DNA from: Cryptomeria japonica
Taxonomy: Eukaryota; Streptophyta; Pinopsida; Cupressales; Cupressaceae
Direction of reading: 5' to 3'
NCBI RefSeq assembly: GCF_030272615.1
Contig: NC_081406.1
Span: forward strand, 474,411,400 to 474,475,399
Length of the DNA stretch: 64,000 bases
Position numbers and translations under genes: made by a program. The notes below the pieces were generated by a model, which was not told the DNA's origin, ran no database searches, and saw nothing but the letters and a program-made list of their open reading frames with translations. Positions 58,510 to 64,000 of this stretch are shown piece after piece. The stretch's first letter is position 1; each line of letters starts with the position of its first letter.

Positions 58510-59165
58510 AAATTCGCAATTGCGAATATTTATCCACACTTGTCATTAAAATCCATTGCAATTGACAGTAAAATCCACCGCAATTGCTAATATGATCCGT
58601 AATTGCTCAAAAAAAGGGAAAAAATAATTTTTTATTTGTCGTTTCTTAATTAGTTGATCTTGTGCACCTAACCCATAAAAAAAATTAATTCTGGAAATTT
58701 TCATTTTTTGCATAAAATGTGTCTAATTCGATCGCAGGAAAGGTAACCTTCAAAATCTCAGGTGCAAGGAGGGAAAGATAGCATAGGAGAGAACAAAGAG
58801 CATACCAAAGACTCCTAAAAGCAGAAAGAGAGCTTCGTGAAATTGAAGACAAAGAAGAAATCTCCCAATACCATAGAAGCATCCACCGATTCATTGCTAA
58901 ATATAAATTTAATGACGACATTAATGTGATGGCTCATGTGATTTGGGATAACATCATTGTAGAATAAAATCTCTATCTTTTGTCTTTTGTTGTTGTCTAA
59001 AAAAATTTGCATTTAACTAATGAGCAATTGACCTAATATTGCTACGTAATTTCTCAAACATCAATTCGCAATTGCTATCATAGTAATTCACAATTGATAG
59101 CATCAGTTTGCAATTGATCAGATATCAGTTTACAATTGCTCAGTAGTTAGTTCACAATTTCCAGT
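58510..59165 (+). repeat. GCAATTGC repeats in Element 3 leader, in two blocks
   Basis: Words such as ATTCGCAATTGC and CAGTTTGCAATTGATCAG recur at about 22-30 bp in 58510-58620 and again in 59056-59165. The arrangement, two blocks of similar short repeats around unrelated sequence, recalls arrays I and IV of Element 2. Confidence 0.65.
58782..58967 (+). CDS. Hypothetical 61-residue charged ORF in Element 3 leader
   Basis: An open frame between TAG (58779) and TAA (58965) encodes highly charged helical text (YQRLLKAERELREIEDKEE, then HRFIAKYKFNDDINVM). It has no ATG near its start, so it may be the surviving piece of a longer frame, perhaps a gag-like N-terminus. It lies between the two GCAATTGC repeat blocks. 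Confidence 0.35.
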   Translation, partial: HRREQRAYQRLLKAERELREIEDKEEISQYHRSIHRFIAKYKFNDDINVMAHVIWDNIIVE

Positions 59166-59472
59166 TTAGGTTTTTGCATTTTGTTTTTATTTAGTTCTGG
59201 TTTTTATCAGGATGCTCTATGTTTGTGAAAAGACAGAGCTCTGTAGCTGAGAAAATTAGGCTAGATAGCCCATCATATGTCTACTAACATTATTTTCTCT
59301 ATAGGGTTAGAGTAGAAAATTTCTTTTGGTGTTGTTAAAAAGAACAATATAACTTTCATCATTGCTATGACGGTTAAAATGAACCCCATGCCTTTTTGGA
59401 GCAACATCTCCAATAGTTTAGAAAATATTGCAATGAAATTTTAAAAGGAATCATTGTTCTTCATGTCTTCAA

Positions 59473-60170
59473 GGTGATAGGTATATGCTCTCCCCTTTTG
59501 GGGGTGATCAAAAAGCCAGACCCACCTTTTTCATGCTTTATTTTGTTTTCTGCATTAGGATAACACCTTTAGAAGGCCTGCCTCCCAAGTAGCCCATAAG
59601 GCCAAGTGAGAGGGAATGACCTAAGTGGAAATGGCTAAAGCCAAGTAATCAAAGACACTCTAAATAAATGTGTATGTGATAAAAATCATATGCGACGAGT
59701 GTTATATGTTGTCATAACGGTGTTATGCCTCCCTCGATGCCTATACAATATGTTAAAATCTATAGAGTGTAACCTCTATGGACTGGGAGACCTCCCTCAA
59801 TGGAGTGTAAAATGTTGTTGATTGTGACCACTTGAACAGAACCCTTTCTAAACACCTTAGAAATTAGAAGCCCAACTGAGTCAGTAACCAGACACTTGGA
59901 TTATCACAGTGCAAGGGTGGGGAAGAATCCACCCCCAAGACACTCACCATATATCCCCTAGGATAAAAGGCCAATTGAGGAGCAATCTTCTTTGGTCTAA
60001 TTTCCAGAAAAAGGCAAAAAAAATGGGCGCACCCTAGGGTGTGACAGGGTTGTTTGAGCTGATGGAGTATCAAGATGTGGGTTGTGGTAATACTTGGGAC
60101 CTTTTGACCATTAGGAGAGTCTGCTTTATGTGCTATCGAATTGCCAAAAAAAGATCTCAACATTCTTAAG
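59473..60170 (+). other. Conserved non-coding leader block (copy in Element 3)
   Basis: Counterpart of 8180-8790, with the same ordered landmarks from GGTGATCAAAAAG (59502) through GGCCTGCC and GGGAGACCTCC to CACTCACCATAT and GGGTTGTTTGAGCTGA. Small insertions and deletions that are not multiples of three speak against a protein. Confidence 0.65.
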
Positions 60171-60400
60171 GATTTGAAAAAGTCCTTTAAATAGGTTCTC
60201 TCTTTATCTATAATTGTTTTCTTTGCTTGCTATTGTGTCTTTGCAATATCAACATCAACAAGATCAAACACCCTCAACAAGGTCAAGTTTTGACATCAAC
60301 ATCAAACGTCAGATCAACATCAAACTCTTGCAACATTCTAGAAATGGAGAAAACATCTTACATGTTGTGATCATAGGTCCAAACCAATCAAACAAACATC

Positions 60401-62390
60401 ATGGATTGGCATTATGCATTTCGTAGGAAAGGTGAAGAATCCGTCCCTTCCATTCCTATTCCAACACCATCCATAGAAACCTTAGCTCAACAAATCAATA
60501 CTTTGCAACAACAAATGAGAGACATGACTAGTCCTAGCAACCATAGGGCCTGGTTAGAAAATATGATGAGGGAGGTGATAACCACAAGGTAATCATTATC
60601 AAGATAACCTTCTTCTTCTTGTGAGACCATTCAAACATGCCAAACTTCATTATTCAACAAAATCATTCCTACCTCAATTCAACCAACATTAGAGTCATGG
60701 CAACCTTCTTTCAACCCAACATATCTATCATACCAATCATATCAACCTAACATTCAAAGTACCTCTTTCAACCAAAATCAAACCCCTTTCAACCAAAACC
60801 AAACCTTTTTCAACCAAAATCAAACCTCTTTCAACCCAAATCAAGCCTCTTTCAACAAAAATGAAACCCCTTTTAACCAAAATCAAACCTCTTTCAACCA
60901 AAATCAAACCTCTTTCAACCAAAATCAAACCCCATTCAACCAAAGTCCAAATCAAAATTCACACCAACCCAAATCAAGCCTCTTTCAACAAAAATGAAAC
61001 CCCTTTTAACCAAAATCAAACCTCTTTCAACCAAAATCAAACCCCATTCAACCAAAGTCCAAATCAAAATTCACACCAACCCAACATTCAAACCTCTTTC
61101 AACCAAAATCAAACCCCTTTCAACCAAAGTCAAAATCAAAATTCATTCAACCAAAATCAAACCTCTTTCACCCAGAATCATACTCCTTTCAACCCAAACC
61201 AAATCCCATTCAACCAAAATCCAAATCAATCATATCTATCCACCACTTCATCATCCCCTGAAGTCACACAAGACCAATCCATGCCATCTCTATCCAATAA
61301 CACAATCTCCCAAGGGCTATCTATCATATAAATCCAATCTTATTCAAGTCATGATTCAAAGTATCTCATTCAAAATCCTTCCTCATCATGCCAAAGTGTT
61401 GGAACCTTCCAAAAATATCCCATGCAAACTCCTTCGTGTCAGGAGGACAATCCAAAATCAAAAGAAATCAGTCATTAAATAAATCAAGATCAAGAACAAA
61501 CCCTTTCATCCTACCCAATTTTTTATGAAGACTCCGCCTATCAAGAATCTTATGATGATCCCCTCATTCTTTTCTATTCCACTCATAATAACACCCTTGT
61601 TTCTCAAGAGCGAGATATTCTTTCAAGTTTCATCCAACATCCACCTACTAAGCAAGATCGGGACATCCCTTCCATCCTTCCTAATAATCTCTTTCCAAGT
61701 CAAGATCAAAGTATCCCTTCACTTTCATGTCCTAAACAAGATCCCATTATTTATACATATTCTTATCAAGATCCCTCTTTCCCTTCATTTCCATGTCATA
61801 ATCCTCCATTTCTCTCACAAGATTCCCTCTCAAATGAATCTACCATTTCTACTAGTCTTCCTTATGATCTCAATGCCTCTATACAAGTTGTTCATGAACT
61901 CTTTACCAATGGAATCACCAATCCAAATCATACTACACAAGACAACTTGTCAACAATTGTATATGCACCATTATCACACGCCAATGTGGTGACCGAAACA
62001 AGCATGGCACCAGCTAATGAAATCAACACCCAAATTGTTGCATCATCTTCTTCAAGCACAAGCATAACACCAACTAATGAGATCAACACCTGGTTGCCTT
62101 CATCATACTCTTCAAGTGCATCAATAGAAATAATCATAGCACCCGCTCATGTCACAACTTTGAAACTAGAGTCTATTTGCCTCATACACCCACACTTGAA
62201 AGACTGGGGGCAAGAAGATCTACCACAACCGAATTGGTTTGAAAATAAAGAGGCTATAGAAGAAACAATGTGTGAAAGACACCTAGCTGAATATCCTATT
62301 GAAAAAGATAGGTTCATCCAACTCTTCAAACAAAGACCAATGAATTATCTACACAAAGTTCATACCAACTCAATAAAAACATGCACCTAA
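60401..62390 (+). pseudogene. Long Gln/Ser/Pro-rich ORF of Element 3
   Basis: The reading starts MDWHYAFRRKGEESVPSIP, has a short predicted coiled coil (IETLAQQINTLQQQMRDM), then FNQNQTS-type heptads (60740-61220), then Ser/Pro-rich text, and ends with a more ordered acidic part (HLKDWGQEDLPQPNWF, KDRFIQLFKQRPMNYLH). It moves by one frame within the heptads, because a 133-bp segment is duplicated (60841 and 60974) and 133 is not a multiple of three. Two TAA codons near 60593 and 60608 and two more at 61329 and 61476 also interrupt it. I know no family for it; it occupies the gag position. Confidence 0.6.
60740..61220 (+). repeat. 21-bp coding minisatellite of Element 3 with 133-bp duplication
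   Basis: Units near CCTCTTTCAACCAAAATCAAA repeat at 21 bp. A larger block starting TCAAGCCTCTTTCAAC at 60841 recurs at 60974, with the second copy lacking one unit. Confidence 0.9.
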
Positions 62391-63431
62391 AAATATATTA
62401 CATCTAAGGGTGGGTTCATTTCAATTTTCAGTATTGCATTTGCATATTTCTTTACTCCTTTGCATATCTTCATTTCAGAGTACATCATAGTTGCTTGCAT
62501 ATCACCATTGCACAACATATAGTTGCATATCATTATTGCTTTCTCATATAGTTGCATAAATAAAAACATGATGATTGTCTGAGTCATTCACCTATCTGCA
62601 CTGAAAGGAACGAAGGTTGTCTCATTTCCAAGATACTTGTTCATTAAGTCTTTAGGAGGCCTTTAGTCATTCATCTTCAATGTTACCTTGTGATTTAGCT
62701 TTATCCTTGTTCATAGTTTCACTATCAAGTCTTGTTGCCCAAAATCTATCAATTCCAATATCTCACACATTAATCAATAGCTCTAAGTTATTACAGATAC
62801 CTAGTTGATCATGTGGCTAGTGAAAAGTCCAAAATTCTACTTTAGCACCGTTGTAATTGTCATACCCACATAGGTTTCATTACTTACAAGTCAAGGCAAG
62901 AAAATAAAGAAAAGAAAAGAAAAATACTATGCCAATATTCATCTCAAGGCAAAATAAACAATGATATATTACTGAAATATCACGCATACAAGTGCGACAA
63001 TAAAAGATTGACTATGGGAACATGCAAATAACTCCATCATGGCTATGGACGCCTGTTGGCAATGGAGAAATATTTGATAGATTACAGTGCATAACCTCGT
63101 CGGAGCCCTAAAAGCTTGCTAGCAACGAGGCTCTATCCAAGATACTTTTGAAGTTAGAATAACTCACGTAGCTAGCCACATAGGATTCCAAGGGTCTTTG
63201 ATGGTTATAAGAGTTGGAATGAATTCAAATATACACACATTGGCAAAAGAAGATCAAAGTTTCAAGAATTGATGGAGAAGTTTTCCATGCCTCCGTTCAT
63301 AAATCTTGGCTACACGGTGTGTTAGATTGGATTGTCTAAACTCTTTTGGGGATGAATTGAACTCCTATCTCTGAAATGGTTCACACCTTCAATCAAATCA
63401 ATGCATTTCAGAGTGAGGGGCACACACATTC
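62391..63431 (+). other. Element 3 non-coding region after the ORF
   Basis: AT-rich sequence with TTGCATAT words (62430-62560) comparable to 18780-19350 in Element 2. No gene or domain is visible. Confidence 0.5.
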
Positions 63432-63764
63432 TATTACAAGCTAGGGTTGTCGTTGCACCAACAAATCGACCTATCAATGCCCGATACAACCACTATACTT
63501 ATAGAATCCATAGGAGGCTATTAAACCATGTCACGAATCCCCGCGAGGGATGGTGGCCCACTGCCAGCAATCCCCCTCCCAGCATCACTCACCGTGGCCT
63601 GCGTGATTTGAACATGTGACCAAGCTCTGATACCACTTGTTACAAGCTAGGGTTGTCGTTGCACCAAAAGATCGACCTATCAATCCCCGATACAACCACT
63701 AGACTTATAGAATCCACAGGAGGCTATTAAACCATGTCACGAATCCCCGCGAGGGACGATGGCA
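63432..63764 (-). mobile_element. TRIM: miniature LTR retrotransposon of 333 bp
   Basis: Direct repeats at 63432-63560 and 63638-63764 (about 127-129 bp) are the LTRs. On the minus strand the LTR starts TGCCATCG and ends CTTGTAACA, and two bases later TGGTATCAGAGC (63635-63624) is an exact initiator-Met-tRNA primer site. A purine tract GGGAGGGGGA precedes the other LTR. The internal region is only 77 bp. No 5S rRNA-like box was seen, so it is not Cassandra. No clean target duplication was found. Confidence 0.85.
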
Positions 63765-63892
63765 TCCTTGTTTAGGAACTACATCTTCATATCGCATACT
63801 ACATTAGCATAATTTACATTTGAAAAATTCATTGTCTCCATGTGCATTGCCTAGAGCACCATATCATAAAGGTTTTCATACTTGGGGGCATA

Positions 63893-64000
63893 ACTGAAAA
63901 AATCCTAAATACTCATAAAAAAGTCCTAAAAAAATTAAAACATTCAGATAAAGTCTTGAAAAAATCCTAAACATTCAGATAAAGACCTAAAAAAATTAAA
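63893..64000 (+). repeat. Short AAAATCCTAAA repeats at the right edge
   Basis: CTTGGGGGCATA is followed by imperfect units of AAAAAATCCTAAA with CATTCAGATAAAGTC. A similar CTGGGGGCAAAATCCTAAAC occurs at 18125 in Element 2 after integrase. Confidence 0.6.

Larger units (their letters stand above)
57246..64000 (+). mobile_element. Element 3: gypsy-like element with no gag or pol visible, right end outside window
   Basis: It starts with an LTR of the TGTAGACACC group, a TTGGTGAACCC primer-like site, a repeat-bearing leader and the leader block shared with Element 2, followed by one long Gln/Ser/Pro-rich ORF (60401-62390). From there to the right edge (1.6 kb) only non-coding sequence and a TRIM insertion are seen. 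Where Element 2 has gag, protease and RT, none is present. It is therefore probably non-autonomous, though pol further right cannot be excluded. Confidence 0.75.

Noticed and set aside
60737-61482. Additional open frames over the Element 3 minisatellite
   Set aside because: A period divisible by three keeps several frames open at once; only the frame continuing into the non-repetitive ends was kept.
63432-63764. Cassandra-type TRIM with 5S rRNA promoter
   Set aside because: The LTR shows no 5S-like internal control boxes.
1-64000. tRNA, rRNA, telomeric or centromeric satellite
   Set aside because: No cloverleaf with A and B boxes, no rRNA core, and no long simple satellite array was found by reading both strands.

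Overview
This 64 kb window is strongly AT-rich plant nuclear DNA made almost entirely of nested, decaying LTR retrotransposons. I see no intact host gene, no rRNA, no tRNA and no CRISPR. Dual-RNase-H Ty3/gypsy (Tat-type) elements, a copia relative primed by initiator Met-tRNA, a miniature TRIM element and very long LTRs all point to a land plant with a large genome. A gymnosperm is my best guess, but that is inference.

Layout. Element 1 (+, left edge to about 29815) is an old Ty3/gypsy copy with LTRs of about 5 kb, a broken gag, and a pol that reads protease, archaeal-type RNase H, RT, RNase H, integrase. Element 2 (+, 6416-24184) sits inside it. Element 2 is a 17.8 kb Tat-like copy with 21-bp tandem arrays in its leader, gag, protease, a G-patch domain, RT, two RNases H and integrase, then a 5 kb 3' region carrying an antisense plant-mobile-domain (PMD) gene remnant. 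The stretch 29816-35887 is a mosaic of LTR-like pieces. It contains the most striking non-coding structure in the window: thirteen tandem palindromes, mostly spaced 48-51 bp, whose two arms change together. A solo LTR with a perfect 5-bp target duplication occupies 35888-37176.

Element 5 (minus, 37822-52110, target duplication GGAAC) is a non-autonomous gypsy derivative. It keeps two 1.23-1.24 kb LTRs and a short G-patch plus zinc-motif ORF. It was later hit by a solo LTR (40142-41363), a 6.2 kb copia derivative (43794-49965) that keeps only gag and protease, and a minus-strand solo LTR (about 50834-51762).

Element 4 (+, 5' LTR fragment to 53975, gag to 57245) is a relative of Element 1. It is interrupted by a solo LTR with target duplication CTACC (55480-56910). 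Element 3 (+, 57246 to beyond the right edge) is inserted in it. Element 3 shows no gag, RT or integrase in the 6.7 kb visible; it carries one long Gln/Ser/Pro-rich ORF containing 21-bp heptad repeats, plus a 333-bp TRIM. Elements 2 and 3 share a conserved non-coding leader block of about 550-600 bp.

How the parts fit: the coding pieces are gag-pol machinery at various stages of decay, and many in-frame stops are explained by single C-to-T changes at CAG, CAA or CGA codons, as expected for silenced, methylated repeats. The clearest candidates for something undescribed are the covarying palindrome array, the shared leader block, the RNase H placed before RT, and the two non-autonomous elements with unusual ORFs.
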